Source of the DNA: Clostridiales bacterium | GTDB taxonomy: Bacteria > Bacillota > Clostridia > TANB77 > CAG-508 | Length of the DNA stretch: 64,000 nucleotides | Direction of reading: 5' to 3' | NCBI GenBank assembly: GCA_019417465.1 | Contig: DXVF01000010.1 | Span: 16,476-80,475, forward strand | In this document: positions 8,350 to 17,186 of the stretch, piece by piece | Layout: the number at the start of each line of letters is the position of its first letter | Position numbering within the stretch: the first letter of the stretch is position 1 | Position numbers and translations under genes: made by a program | Notes under the pieces: generated by a model | What the model was told of the DNA's origin: nothing | Seen by the model: the letters and a program-made list of their open reading frames with translations, nothing else | Databases searched by the model: none

Positions 8350-10446
8350 TCATCTGTTTTGTTCCTCTTCTTTAATTATGTTTTTGCTACCATAGTATGT
8401 AGTCAAGAAATAAATACCATATATAACTCCAATAATAATTGCTGTTGCTATAATTGATGAAATTAATTCGTTTGTATTTGTAATGCTTGATAAAATTATC
8501 AATGCAAATTTAATTCCAAATATAGAATGTATTACTGCTAAAATAAGTGGTAATGTAAAGAATATTCCTATTTGCTTAAATAAAGCACTATTTATCATTT
8601 TTTCATCACATCCTATTTTTCTTAAAATGATATATCTTTGTTTATTGTCAGAGCTTTCTGTTAATTGTTTTAGTGCTAAAATAGCTGAACTTGCAATTAA
8701 GAATATTATTCCTAAATAAATTGCTATAAATATTATTATTGTTGTAAGACCAACACTTGAATCTATAATACTGATTTTAGTTATAGCATTTAATTCAATT
8801 CCTTTGTTTGTTAAGTTTTGAACTAAAGCAGAATCATTACTTCCAAATATTTTTTCTTCAAGTTCTTCTCTTTCTGCCTTTGTTTCTACATTATAATTTC
8901 CTACTAAAAATACCTTTTCTTTTTGAGCATCTTTTAAATCACAACTATCTGGAACTAGAATTATTCCCATATTTGTATGGCTTGAAGAAATTATTACAAA
9001 GCCTTCCTTACATTCATTGTATTTGTTAGTATATGTTTTTCCATTTACTTTTATTGTATTATAACCTGAAGAGAAAGCTGTATTTCTCATTGTCAGCATA
9101 TTTGAATATTCACAAATAACCATATATTCATTGTCATTTAAAGAATATTCTTTTAACCCATAAAGTTTGGCTATTTTATTATAATCTGACACTTTTATTA
9201 TTTCTTCTTTTGTATCATATAATAGATATGAGTATTTTTCTTCATAAAGGATACCAAAGCTATCATACCAAGTTTGCTCTGCTGTATATATTGGAATTTC
9301 TACTACATCTTTTAAGTTATTCATATCAAAACCATTTTGAGTTAAAGTATATACAATAGATTCTCTTGAATCTTCTTGCTGCTTTTTTGTATATTTAATA
9401 ACTTTTCCAGATTTAGTTGTTGTTTGTTCTGGTAAGTTTGATGTTTTGTATAAATTCAAATCTACAGGTGTTGTTTCTAACATTTCTTTTTGCATCGATT
9501 CTCTTAAAGATAGACTTGCAGAAAGTATTGATATTGTCATAAATAACATTAAACATATTACACTCATACTAACAACTGTTGTATTTATTTTATTATTTAA
9601 TTGTCTTAATACAAACATATTTGTTCCTGATAAATATGTCTTTTTCATTCCTTGTATTACTCTTAATAAAAATCCTGATAATGACCAAAATATTCCTACT
9701 GTTCCTACAACACCCATAAGAATTTGTATTAAAAGTTTTACTTCACTATCTATTGCGTTTACATCTGTTGTTGTGACGTTATAATAAGCAACTCCAAGTA
9801 CTACACACGAAATCAAGAATATTAGTATTGATATAAAAGGATTTTTTATTTTTACTGTTTCATTTTTCTTTACTGCTGTAAGTAAATTTATAAGTTTATA
9901 TTTTGAGATTGTAAATGTATTAAATAACATTACAGCTAAATACATAACTGCAAAATATATACAAGTTTTTATACAAGCCTGTTTTGAGAACACAAATTCA
10001 AATTTTGTCATATTTGCTTCAAATAATTTTGCAACTAAGATCGACATAAATTGTGAGGCAAATATACCAACTACAAGACCTACTACAAGTGATAATATTC
10101 CTGCTAATATTGTTTCAAATAATATAATTTTTGAAATTTGTCTTTTTCCCATTCCAAGTAACATATATATTCCAAATTCTTTTTTTCTTCGATTTATCAA
10201 AAAATTATTTGCATATACAATTAAAAGTCCTAATATTACTGCTACAAATACAGAAATGTATGATAACATACTTATCATTAATTCGATAATTGCATATTGA
10301 GAATTTGTAACATCTAACATTGCTTGTTGACTATCTAAAGAGTTAAACATATAAAATATTGCAACACCCAATACTAATGTCAAGAAATATATTGCATAAT
10401 CTTTAAAACTCTTTTTCATATTTCTTATTGATAACTTAAATAACAT
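8350..10446 (-). CDS. FtsX-like ABC permease (BceB type)
   Basis: A 698-residue membrane protein with ten predicted helices: four near the N-terminus (about 18-220), a large extracellular domain (about 330-560) and the last helices near 565-695. This layout is that of BceB/VraG permeases, which with BceA and a BceRS two-component system sense and resist antimicrobial peptides. A GTG start at 10458 is possible but sits on the Shine-Dalgarno; the ATG at 10446 has GGAGGTG at proper spacing and yields the typical start MLFKLSIRN. It overlaps the ATPase gene's shifted-frame end by 11 bp. Confidence 0.88.
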   Translation of the reverse strand: MLFKLSIRNMKKSFKDYAIYFLTLVLGVAIFYMFNSLDSQQAMLDVTNSQYAIIELMISMLSYISVFVAVILGLLIVYANNFLINRRKKEFGIYMLLGMGKRQISKIILFETILAGILSLVVGLVVGIFASQFMSILVAKLFEANMTKFEFVFSKQACIKTCIYFAVMYLAVMLFNTFTISKYKLINLLTAVKKNETVKIKNPFISILIFLISCVVLGVAYYNVTTTDVNAIDSEVKLLIQILMGVVGTVGIFWSLSGFLLRVIQGMKKTYLSGTNMFVLRQLNNKINTTVVSMSVICLMLFMTISILSASLSLRESMQKEMLETTPVDLNLYKTSNLPEQTTTKSGKVIKYTKKQQEDSRESIVYTLTQNGFDMNNLKDVVEIPIYTAEQTWYDSFGILYEEKYSYLLYDTKEEIIKVSDYNKIAKLYGLKEYSLNDNEYMVICEYSNMLTMRNTAFSSGYNTIKVNGKTYTNKYNECKEGFVIISSSHTNMGIILVPDSCDLKDAQKEKVFLVGNYNVETKAEREELEEKIFGSNDSALVQNLTNKGIELNAITKISIIDSSVGLTTIIIFIAIYLGIIFLIASSAILALKQLTESSDNKQRYIILRKIGCDEKMINSALFKQIGIFFTLPLILAVIHSIFGIKFALIILSSITNTNELISSIIATAIIIGVIYGIYFLTTYYGSKNIIKEEEQNR

Positions 10447-11206
10447 CTCCAAGTTCACCTCCGAAGTAAAGTTTGAACTTCAATTATTTTTTCAAAGAAT
10501 TGTTTTCTTGTATCATTTCCTCTAACTAATTCATTAAAAATTTTTCCATCCTTAATAAATAAAATTCTACTTGCATAACTTGCTGTAAATGAATCATGTG
10601 TAACCATTAAAATTGTTGCTTTAAAATTTTGATTAAGTGTTTCAAAACTTTCTAATAATTGTTTCGCAGATTTACTATCTAATGCTCCTGTTGGTTCATC
10701 TGCTAGAACCATTTGTGGATTAGTTATAATTGCTCTTGCAGATGCTACCCTTTGTTTTTGACCTCCAGATATTTGATAAGGATATTTACTTAATATATCC
10801 GTTATATCTAGTTTTTGAGCAACTTCTTTTACTCTCCTATCTATTTCGTGTGCATTTACTTTTTGAATTGTAAGAGCTAGAGCAATATTTTCATAAGATG
10901 TTAAAGTATCTAATAGATTGAAGTCTTGAAATATAAAACCTAGTTGTTCCCTTCTAAATTTGTTTAAGGCATTTCCTTTTAATTTTGTTATATCTTTTCC
11001 ATTAACTACTATTTTTCCGGCAAGTTACTCTGTCTATACTAGAGAGACAATTTAGAAGTGTTGTTTTTCCGAGATCCACTTGCTCCCATTATTCCAACAA
11101 ACTCTCCTTTATTTACACTAAAGCTAATGTTATCTATAGCTTTTGTTAGATTAGATTTGTTTCCATAGTATTTCTCAACATTTTTTACTTCTAGTACATT
11201 TTCCAT
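10436..11206 (-). CDS. ABC transporter ATPase (BceA type) needing three +1 shifts at CGG
   Basis: From the ATG at 11206 the reading frame meets CGG three times (11069-11071, 11017-11019, 10461-10463), spaced by 17 and 185 codons in register. Skipping each C gives a 255-residue ATPase, the usual length. Site 1 lies inside Walker A and turns an unusable GSRKN into GASGSGKTTLLN; site 2 restores TCGKIVVNGKDI; site 3 gives the C-terminus LLGGELGDVI common in this family. Signature SGGQKQRVASARA and Walker B VLADEPTGALDS are intact. Without shifting the gene stops at codon 54. It pairs with the downstream permease for peptide efflux or sensing. Confidence 0.93.
10461..10463 (-). other. CGG +1 frameshift site 3 in ATPase, overlapping next gene's RBS
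   Basis: Context CTT-CGG-AGG-TGA. Skipping C avoids the TGA and gives LLGGELGDVI. The same GGAGGTG serves as Shine-Dalgarno for the permease ATG at 10446. Confidence 0.88.
11017..11019 (-). other. CGG +1 frameshift site 2 in ATPase
   Basis: Context ACT-TGC-CGG-A. Skipping C gives CGKIVVNGKD; without it a TAA follows five codons later. Confidence 0.93.
11069..11071 (-). other. CGG +1 frameshift site 1 in ATPase, in Walker A
   Basis: Context GGA-TCT-CGG-A. Skipping C supplies the invariant Gly before Lys in GSGKTT. Confidence 0.96.
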
Positions 11207-11284
11207 TATAAAAACTCCCTTCTTATTTACTATATCTATAGTAAATTCTTTTTTTATTTTTTGCCATCGATTTACCTTACAATA

Positions 11285-11304
11285 ACCTTACATTTTTGTA
11301 AGGT
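11285..11304. promoter_or_regulatory. 20-bp palindromic operator upstream of ABC operon
   Basis: ACCTTACATTTTTGTAAGGT, about 80 bp upstream of the ATPase start. An identical 20-mer lies at 13079-13098 before the response regulator gene. Two such copies in exactly these promoters point to binding by the adjacent OmpR-type regulator. Confidence 0.8.
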
Positions 11305-11341
11305 AAAAAATTAAGGATTAAATTTTAATCCTTTTATCTAT

Positions 11342-12364
11342 TTAACTAATGGTATCTGATATAAAACTACTTTTAGGAAATATAACTCTTACCTCTGTTC
11401 CAACATTTTCTTCTGAATTTAGCTCTACTCCTAATCCTAATTTATTACATAATTTTTTGCATAAGTATAATCCTATTCCTGTTGCTTTTTGCGATGCTTT
11501 TCTTCCATTCTCTCCTGTAAAACCCTTTTCAAATACTCTTGTTATTTCTCCTCTTCTTATTCCTATTCCATTGTCCTTTATATACAAAACTATGCTGTCT
11601 TTTTTCTCTTTTGCATATATTTCAATTTCGCTATTTTCGTGTTTTCTATATTTAACTGCATTTTGTATAATTTGATTTATTATAAACACACACCATTTTG
11701 AATCTGTATAAACTTTTTTATCTACATCATATATATTTAGTTTTACTTTATTTTGTATTAAATTTCTTTTATTTTTCAATATTGTTTGATTTATTATTTC
11801 TTTTAAGTATTGTTTTTTTATAAGATAGTCTTTTTCAGGTGCTTGACTTCTTGCATAAAATAATGCTTGTTCTATATAGTTTTCTATTTTATCTAATTCT
11901 TCGTTTATGCTTTCAGTTACTTCGTTTTTGTTATTTTCAATAATCATCTTTCCTGTTGCTATTGGAAGTTTAATCTCGTGAATCCAAAGTTCTATATATT
12001 CTTTATAATCTTCTTGTAAATACTTATATTTATTTACATTTTCAAGCATAGACTTTCCTGTTTCTTGTAACATTTCTTTTAGTATTTTACCTTCTACAAA
12101 ACTTGGATTTTGAGTAATTTCTGATATTAAATATTTAGCATCTAATTCGTTTAATTTCTCTTGCAAAGTATCATAGTAGCTTTTCTTTTTATAATATTCT
12201 ACAAAAAAACAAATTAAAAATAACACCACTGGGCAAATACCTATATAAATTCTAACTATTAGATTTAATTCAGAAGGTATTAGTAATATTTCTGAACTTG
12301 TTACTCCAAAAATTAACATTATAATGTAAATTAACTTATCTTTTAAATAACTTCTAAAACTCAT
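11342..12364 (-). CDS. sensor histidine kinase (BceS type)
   Basis: A 340-residue kinase with two membrane helices close together (about 10-28 and 34-52) and almost no extracellular loop, the hallmark of intramembrane-sensing BceS kinases that take their signal from the ABC transporter. The H-box is WIHEIKLPI near residue 130, followed by N-box (NQIIQNAVKY), G1 (DNGIGI) and G2 (GIGLYL) ATP-binding motifs. Its ATG overlaps the end of the regulator gene by 4 bp, so they are coupled. Confidence 0.92.
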   Translation of the reverse strand: MSFRSYLKDKLIYIIMLIFGVTSSEILLIPSELNLIVRIYIGICPVVLFLICFFVEYYKKKSYYDTLQEKLNELDAKYLISEITQNPSFVEGKILKEMLQETGKSMLENVNKYKYLQEDYKEYIELWIHEIKLPIATGKMIIENNKNEVTESINEELDKIENYIEQALFYARSQAPEKDYLIKKQYLKEIINQTILKNKRNLIQNKVKLNIYDVDKKVYTDSKWCVFIINQIIQNAVKYRKHENSEIEIYAKEKKDSIVLYIKDNGIGIRRGEITRVFEKGFTGENGRKASQKATGIGLYLCKKLCNKLGLGVELNSEENVGTEVRVIFPKSSFISDTIS

Positions 12365-13032
12365 TTTAAAATATACCCCTGTCCTCTTTTTGTTTCAATC
12401 ATATCATTTAAACCTAACTCATTTAACTTTCCTCTTAATCTTGTCATATTTACTGTTAATGTATTGTCATCTATAAAAGTTTCACTTTCCCATAAACAAT
12501 CCATTATTTCTTCTCTTGATACAATTTTCTCTCTATTCTTAATTAAAAAATGCAATATTTTTAATTCATTTTTAGTTAACTCTATTTTTTGTTCATCTTT
12601 TTCTATAGTGCTTTTTGATATATTAAGTATAAAGCCTTTGCAATTTATTTTATCTTGATTCGTGTTAAAACTTTGTGTTCTTTTTAGTAGTCCTGATATT
12701 TTTGCAAGTAAAATTTGTATGTTATATGGCTTTGTTACATATTGATCTGCTCCATAATTTAAACTAACTAATTCATCTATTTCATTATCTCTACTTGTTA
12801 CCATTATAATTGGCACATTTGATGTTTTTCTTATCTCTTTGCAAATATATTCTCCATCTGAATATGGTAAGTTTATATCTAATAATATTAAGTCTGCATT
12901 TTTATTTAAGATGTTTGGAACTGGATTATGAAATTTTTGTAATATTAAAACTTCATAGCCATTGTTTTCTAAAAACTTTTTTAATTCGTTCCTTAACTTC
13001 TCATCATCTTCTACTATTAAAATTTTTTGCAT
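12361..13032 (-). CDS. OmpR-family response regulator (BceR type)
   Basis: A 223-residue regulator: receiver domain (about 1-115) with acidic pocket EDDE, phospho-acceptor Asp in LLDINLPY near 52 and conserved Lys in YVTKPY near 103; winged-helix DNA-binding domain (about 130-223). First gene of the regulator-kinase pair. The palindrome at 13079-13098 sits about 50 bp upstream of the start, implying autoregulation, and a second copy precedes the transporter. Confidence 0.93.
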   Translation of the reverse strand: MQKILIVEDDEKLRNELKKFLENNGYEVLILQKFHNPVPNILNKNADLILLDINLPYSDGEYICKEIRKTSNVPIIMVTSRDNEIDELVSLNYGADQYVTKPYNIQILLAKISGLLKRTQSFNTNQDKINCKGFILNISKSTIEKDEQKIELTKNELKILHFLIKNREKIVSREEIMDCLWESETFIDDNTLTVNMTRLRGKLNELGLNDMIETKRGQGYILK

Positions 13033-13078
13033 AAAGCAAAACCTCCCAAAATATTATACCATATTTCGAGAGGTTTGT

Positions 13079-13098
13079 ACCTTACATTTTTGTAAGGT
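13079..13098. promoter_or_regulatory. second copy of the 20-bp palindromic operator
   Basis: Identical to 11285-11304 (ACCTTACATTTTTGTAAGGT). Located between the response regulator start and the upstream remnant; likely autoregulatory site. Confidence 0.8.
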
Positions 13099-13191
13099 TT
13101 AATTATTCACATTTACATTACCACAATCACAATTTATCTTTAATGTCGTTGTAGCATTTCTGTTATTTTTGTTTATATTTGCTTTTCCATA
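13099..13191 (-). pseudogene. short 3' remnant of an unknown gene
   Basis: About 30 codons with no start end at 13099-13101, reading ..TTTLKINCDCGNVNVNN. The alternating pattern recalls the beta-repeat tail of DUF4097-like proteins, but this is weak. The ORF is cut off by a TAA upstream. Confidence 0.35.
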
Positions 13192-13257
13192 TTAAAGGAT
13201 AAAGAGTATCTTACTTTCATTATTTAGTTTTATAGTGCCTCCTAAATAATTTCTTTT

Positions 13258-14406
13258 TTAATTCAATTTTCTTTTCTTTTTTGAAATTATACTTGTAAAA
13301 ATTGTGAATATAATCATAAATACTACAATTACTATCATATTAGCAATAATTGGTTTTAATGTTTCCATATTAAATACTTCTATTGTCTTTAGTAATTCGT
13401 TTGTTTTAATGTAATAATATGATGGTAATATATGTGCAATAGAAATTATAGAACTTGGTAGCCATTCCATTGGAACAAATGCACCACATAAGAAACTTGA
13501 TCCTAATGCTATTACATTTATAATTCCATTGATTGCATTTTTATTGTTAATGATATTTCCTATTAAAAATGCTATGGTTAGTGAGCACATACTAAATATA
13601 AATGAATTTATAATACATATTAAGCCCTGTTTTGTAAACATTATGTTTCCTAATAAGATGATACCTAATATACAGTAAAATGCCCATAAGCATATCATAA
13701 ACAAACTATTTGATAATAGTAATTGTCTATTATATTTTCTATCATTCATACTACTTATTATTGTTCTTTTTCTAATTTTATCTTCTTTAAAACTAGAAAG
13801 TATTAAGCATACAACATATATCCCTCCTGCTAAAAGTGAATAATTAGCAAAATTGAAGAAAAATGCTAATTTTGAAATACCTGTTTCATCTAATTTTGAT
13901 GTTATTTCTACTTCTATTTTATCATTTAAGGTATCATGTATATTTTTAATCACTTCATCTTCAGAAAGACTTTCACTTACATATATATTTGCTACTCTAA
14001 TATATTTGTCAATTATCATTTCAGAAAGACGAGCCATATAATCTCCTGTACTTTTAACTTCTATTTTTGGATTTTTACCATTTAAGAAGTCATCTCTAAA
14101 ATTATCTGGAATGTAAATTATATAATTTACATCTCTATAGAACAAAGCATCATCTAACTTTTCACTATTATTTTCCATTTCTTTTACATTACTATTTTCA
14201 CTTATATAATCTATGAAATCCTTTGTAATACCTATATTTTCATCATTGTTTATTATTGCTATATCAGGTTTGCTTTCTATAAATACTCCGGTAGTTTGAT
14301 TACTGGTCCCACTGAATGCTCCAAATATGATAAGCATAACTGTAAACATTGTAACAGTCATTTTACATTTATTTAATACTTTTAAAAATGTTTTAAATAC
14401 TATCAT
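13258..14406 (-). CDS. ABC-2 type permease, second subunit
   Basis: A 382-residue ABC-2 membrane protein: one N-terminal helix (about 15-33), a large extracytoplasmic domain (about 45-185) and five or six C-terminal helices (about 190-375). This is the YhaP/NatB-like layout of drug or sodium exporters. It overlaps the preceding permease by 14 bp and is the last gene of a three-gene exporter operon with the ATPase at 15573. Substrate unknown. Confidence 0.85.
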   Translation of the reverse strand: MIVFKTFLKVLNKCKMTVTMFTVMLIIFGAFSGTSNQTTGVFIESKPDIAIINNDENIGITKDFIDYISENSNVKEMENNSEKLDDALFYRDVNYIIYIPDNFRDDFLNGKNPKIEVKSTGDYMARLSEMIIDKYIRVANIYVSESLSEDEVIKNIHDTLNDKIEVEITSKLDETGISKLAFFFNFANYSLLAGGIYVVCLILSSFKEDKIRKRTIISSMNDRKYNRQLLLSNSLFMICLWAFYCILGIILLGNIMFTKQGLICIINSFIFSMCSLTIAFLIGNIINNKNAINGIINVIALGSSFLCGAFVPMEWLPSSIISIAHILPSYYYIKTNELLKTIEVFNMETLKPIIANMIVIVVFMIIFTIFTSIISKKKRKLN

Positions 14407-15571
14407 ATTTTTGCCTCCTTAAATGTTTTACAGATAATAGAATAAGAACCAAAGAAAATATTAATAAACTTATTACATTAAAGTAATATCTATTTAATGT
14501 GTCATAATAATATAGAGAATAAAAACCATCTGTAATCATACTTGCTGGGTTTATCTTATTTATAATAGGAATATTTTTATCAACAATATATTTCATTGTA
14601 ATTCCCATCATTCCAGATAAGAAGCACCAAAACATTGTTAGTGCAATTAAAATACCAGTTTTTGCATTATCATTTGCTTTTATAAATGTTGATACGAAAA
14701 TTCCAAGTGATAATCCTGCAAGACTTCCTGTTAAGGCAAGTAATATAATCATTGGTAAATTATTTCCAAAATCCACTTTTAAAACAAATATTGTATAAAG
14801 GAATAATAGTAATAGCCCTACTATTTGTGCAATATAACTTGCTAAAACACTACTCAATATAAGTTTCCCTTTTTTTGTAGGGCTAACAGCAACTCTTTTC
14901 CCTTGACTTGTCATATTTGCTAAACAATTATTGATAGATACTATTGCAAGTATTCCACCATAAAGCGAAGCCATTGCAATTAATGTATAAAATTCTATCA
15001 TTGTATAACTTAAATTTTCTCTTGATATATCTTCAATATTTGAATTTGTTCCTTCTATTTTAGAAATAGTATTTTTATATATTTCTTCATAATTTATATT
15101 TGCAAGTTCCATTGGTAAAGTATTTTCTAGTTCTTTTTCTACTAAACTATTTATCATTTTTTCTTGGTTTTCTATTTCTTCTACTGCACATTTTAAAACT
15201 GTTTCATCTACTCCACTAGAGTTTACTACTACTTTTGTTTTATCCGTAATTAAAACATAACCTACTATTTCTTTATTTTCTAAAAGTGTTTTTGCTTTAT
15301 CTTCTGTTACATAGTTTATATTAAATAATTGGTTTTCACTTGTTTCATCACTTAATAGCTTAAATGATTCTTTATATATTTCGCTCTTACTAAATTCATC
15401 AGTTTCTACTACTGCCATATCAAATACTTCAAATTTTTCACTATTTTCAATATTTGAGAAAGCCATTTGAAAAAGTGTTCCTAATATTATTGGAAAGGCA
15501 AAAGTCCAAAATATTAGCATTTTATTTTTAAAGAGAGTTTTTAAGGAATATTTAAAATTATGCCAAAACAT
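14393..15571 (-). CDS. ABC-2 type permease, first subunit
   Basis: A 392-residue ABC-2 permease with the same layout as its neighbour: an N-terminal helix (about 18-36), an extracytoplasmic region (about 45-195) and C-terminal helices. It directly follows the ATPase gene with one base between them and overlaps the next permease, so the two permeases probably form a heterodimer. Confidence 0.86.
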   Translation of the reverse strand: MFWHNFKYSLKTLFKNKMLIFWTFAFPIILGTLFQMAFSNIENSEKFEVFDMAVVETDEFSKSEIYKESFKLLSDETSENQLFNINYVTEDKAKTLLENKEIVGYVLITDKTKVVVNSSGVDETVLKCAVEEIENQEKMINSLVEKELENTLPMELANINYEEIYKNTISKIEGTNSNIEDISRENLSYTMIEFYTLIAMASLYGGILAIVSINNCLANMTSQGKRVAVSPTKKGKLILSSVLASYIAQIVGLLLLFLYTIFVLKVDFGNNLPMIILLALTGSLAGLSLGIFVSTFIKANDNAKTGILIALTMFWCFLSGMMGITMKYIVDKNIPIINKINPASMITDGFYSLYYYDTLNRYYFNVISLLIFSLVLILLSVKHLRRQKYDSI

Positions 15572-15572
15572 A

Positions 15573-16514
15573 TTAGTCTCTTAATTCCTTACCTGTTAAT
15601 TCTAAAAATACATCATTTAGTGTTGGTCTTTCAGAATAGATTTTGTTATATTTAATACTCTCTTTTTTTAAATAATCTATAAAATCTGTTAGATTATTTT
15701 TGCCTTTTTTATATGTAACCACTAAATTGTTATTAGTATATACTGCTTCATTAACATTTTTTAATTTCTTAATTTCCTCAAGATATTTCTTATCTAAATC
15801 CATAACTTCTATTGTTATTTTTTCTTCTATATTAGTAATTGTTTTTAATTCATCTGATGTGCCACTTGCTAAAATTTTTCCTTTATCTAAAATGATAATT
15901 CTATCACAAAGTATTTCTACTTCTTCCATATAATGGGTTGTATAAACAATCGTTGCACCACCATCTCTTAATGTTTTTATTCCGTCTAGTATATTATTTC
16001 TACTTTGGGGATCAACGGCAACTGTTGGTTCATCTAAAAAAATTAATTTTGGTTTGTGTGCAATACCACAAGCGATATTTAATCTTCTCAAAAGTCCTCC
16101 AGATAATTGTTTAGGATAAAACTTTTTATAATTTTCTAATCCCACCAATTTAATGGCTTCTTCTATATATTTTTTTCTTGTGTTTTTATCCTTTATATAA
16201 AGTCCACAAAAATAATCTATATTATCTAAAACTGTTAATTCTTCAAAAACTGCAACTTCTTGAAATACTACTCCAATATTCTTTTTTATATTATAAGCAT
16301 TTGAATTCATTTCCTTTCCAAATATCTTGATACTTCCATTACTAAAATTGAGTAGAGATAAAATACAGTTTATTGTAGTCGATTTACCACTTCCATTAGG
16401 ACCTAATAGACCTAATATTTCTCCCTCTTTAACTTCAAAAGATAAATCATCTATTGCTTTTAATTTTTTGTATTCTTTCGTTAAATTCTTAACTTCAATA
16501 ACATTTTTAGGCAT
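15573..16514 (-). CDS. ABC exporter ATPase (DrrA/NatA-like)
   Basis: An ATP-binding subunit of about 313 residues: Walker A GLLGPNGSGKSTTIN, Q-loop FQEVAVF, signature LSGGLLRRLNIA, Walker B KLIFLDEPTVAVDP, and a C-terminal DUF4162-like extension. The start is taken at ATG 16514, which has AAAGGAGG six bases upstream, rather than the in-frame ATG 16544. It powers the two ABC-2 permeases downstream. Confidence 0.9.
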   Translation of the reverse strand: MPKNVIEVKNLTKEYKKLKAIDDLSFEVKEGEILGLLGPNGSGKSTTINCILSLLNFSNGSIKIFGKEMNSNAYNIKKNIGVVFQEVAVFEELTVLDNIDYFCGLYIKDKNTRKKYIEEAIKLVGLENYKKFYPKQLSGGLLRRLNIACGIAHKPKLIFLDEPTVAVDPQSRNNILDGIKTLRDGGATIVYTTHYMEEVEILCDRIIILDKGKILASGTSDELKTITNIEEKITIEVMDLDKKYLEEIKKLKNVNEAVYTNNNLVVTYKKGKNNLTDFIDYLKKESIKYNKIYSERPTLNDVFLELTGKELRD

Positions 16515-16550
16515 TACATTTCCTCCTTTTAATTTATATATCATTGTAAT

Positions 16551-16740
16551 TTACCTTTTTTGATTTTCTTTGCATTCTTTTATTCTGGTATTTACTCCGT
16601 CAATAACTTTATATTCTCTTTTAGAATTTTTATAAACTTTTTTCTGTATTTCATTCTCTAAGCCTATTCCTAAAATCTCTGATAATCCTAATAAATATAT
16701 AGCAACATCAGCTAGTTCTTCACCTAAATCATCTTTCTTT
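16551..16740 (-). pseudogene. MazG-like pyrophosphohydrolase, broken 3' portion
   Basis: The frame ending at 16551-16553 reads DDLGEELADVAIYLLGLSEI and continues for about 35 residues. EELADV followed by AIYLLGL is the metal-binding EExxD helix of the MazG/dUTPase-like all-alpha NTP pyrophosphohydrolases. Upstream, a one-base shift in an A-rich run (AAGAAAAAAGAAAGATGAT) and a TGA break the frame. No CGG is involved, so this is ordinary decay. Confidence 0.6.
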
Positions 16741-16879
16741 TTTCTTCAAATTTTTGTATTTACGAATATTTGTATCATATCATACATATATATAGGATTC
16801 AATATTTTTCTAGATATTTCTCAAAATTTGTATCATTAACAAAGTCAGTACAAGCTTTTGTACTGACTTTTTAACAATT

Positions 16880-16984
16880 TTATTGATTTCTACCACAACA
16901 GTTTTTATATTTCTTACCACTTCCACATGTTCTGTCCCACTTAGTATATATAGTATATATAATATTTATTGTATTATCTGTATT
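16880..16984 (-). pseudogene. SEC-C zinc-binding motif remnant
   Basis: The minus strand encodes TCGSGKKYKNCCGRNQ then stop, a clear SEC-C motif (CxCxSGKKYKxCC) as at the SecA C-terminus, but with no start and a TGA about 35 codons upstream. It resembles the end of secA at 28849 but the DNA is diverged, so it is more likely the tail of a separate SEC-C protein than a recent duplicate. Confidence 0.55.
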
Positions 16985-17055
16985 TCAAGTGTTTTACAGA
17001 CAAGTAACATTTAGTATATATAATATATATAGTATTTATTTTATTATCAGTATTT
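16936..17055. repeat. two near-identical 45-bp AT repeats
   Basis: TTAGTATATATAGTATATAT at 16938 and TTAGTATATATAATATATAT at 17011 each continue into AGTATTTATT..TTATC(T/A)GTATTT-like sequence, giving two imperfect direct repeats roughly 72 bp apart within an otherwise gene-free stretch (16985-17186). Confidence 0.55.
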
Positions 17056-17186
17056 ATTTCCTGCGAACAATTTGTGAACATTGTTCGCAATATTTCATCT
17101 TACTAAACTAAGTATATAACTACTTATATTTAATTGCAAGTTTAAATAAAATTCTATTTCTTTTTATAATATCATTATACTAATCT

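Noticed and set aside
10446..10458. GTG at 10458 as permease start
   Set aside because: It overlaps the Shine-Dalgarno; ATG 10446 has correct spacing and the usual N-terminus.
16936..17055. CRISPR-like array
   Set aside because: Only two imperfect AT-rich repeats without regular spacers or cas genes.
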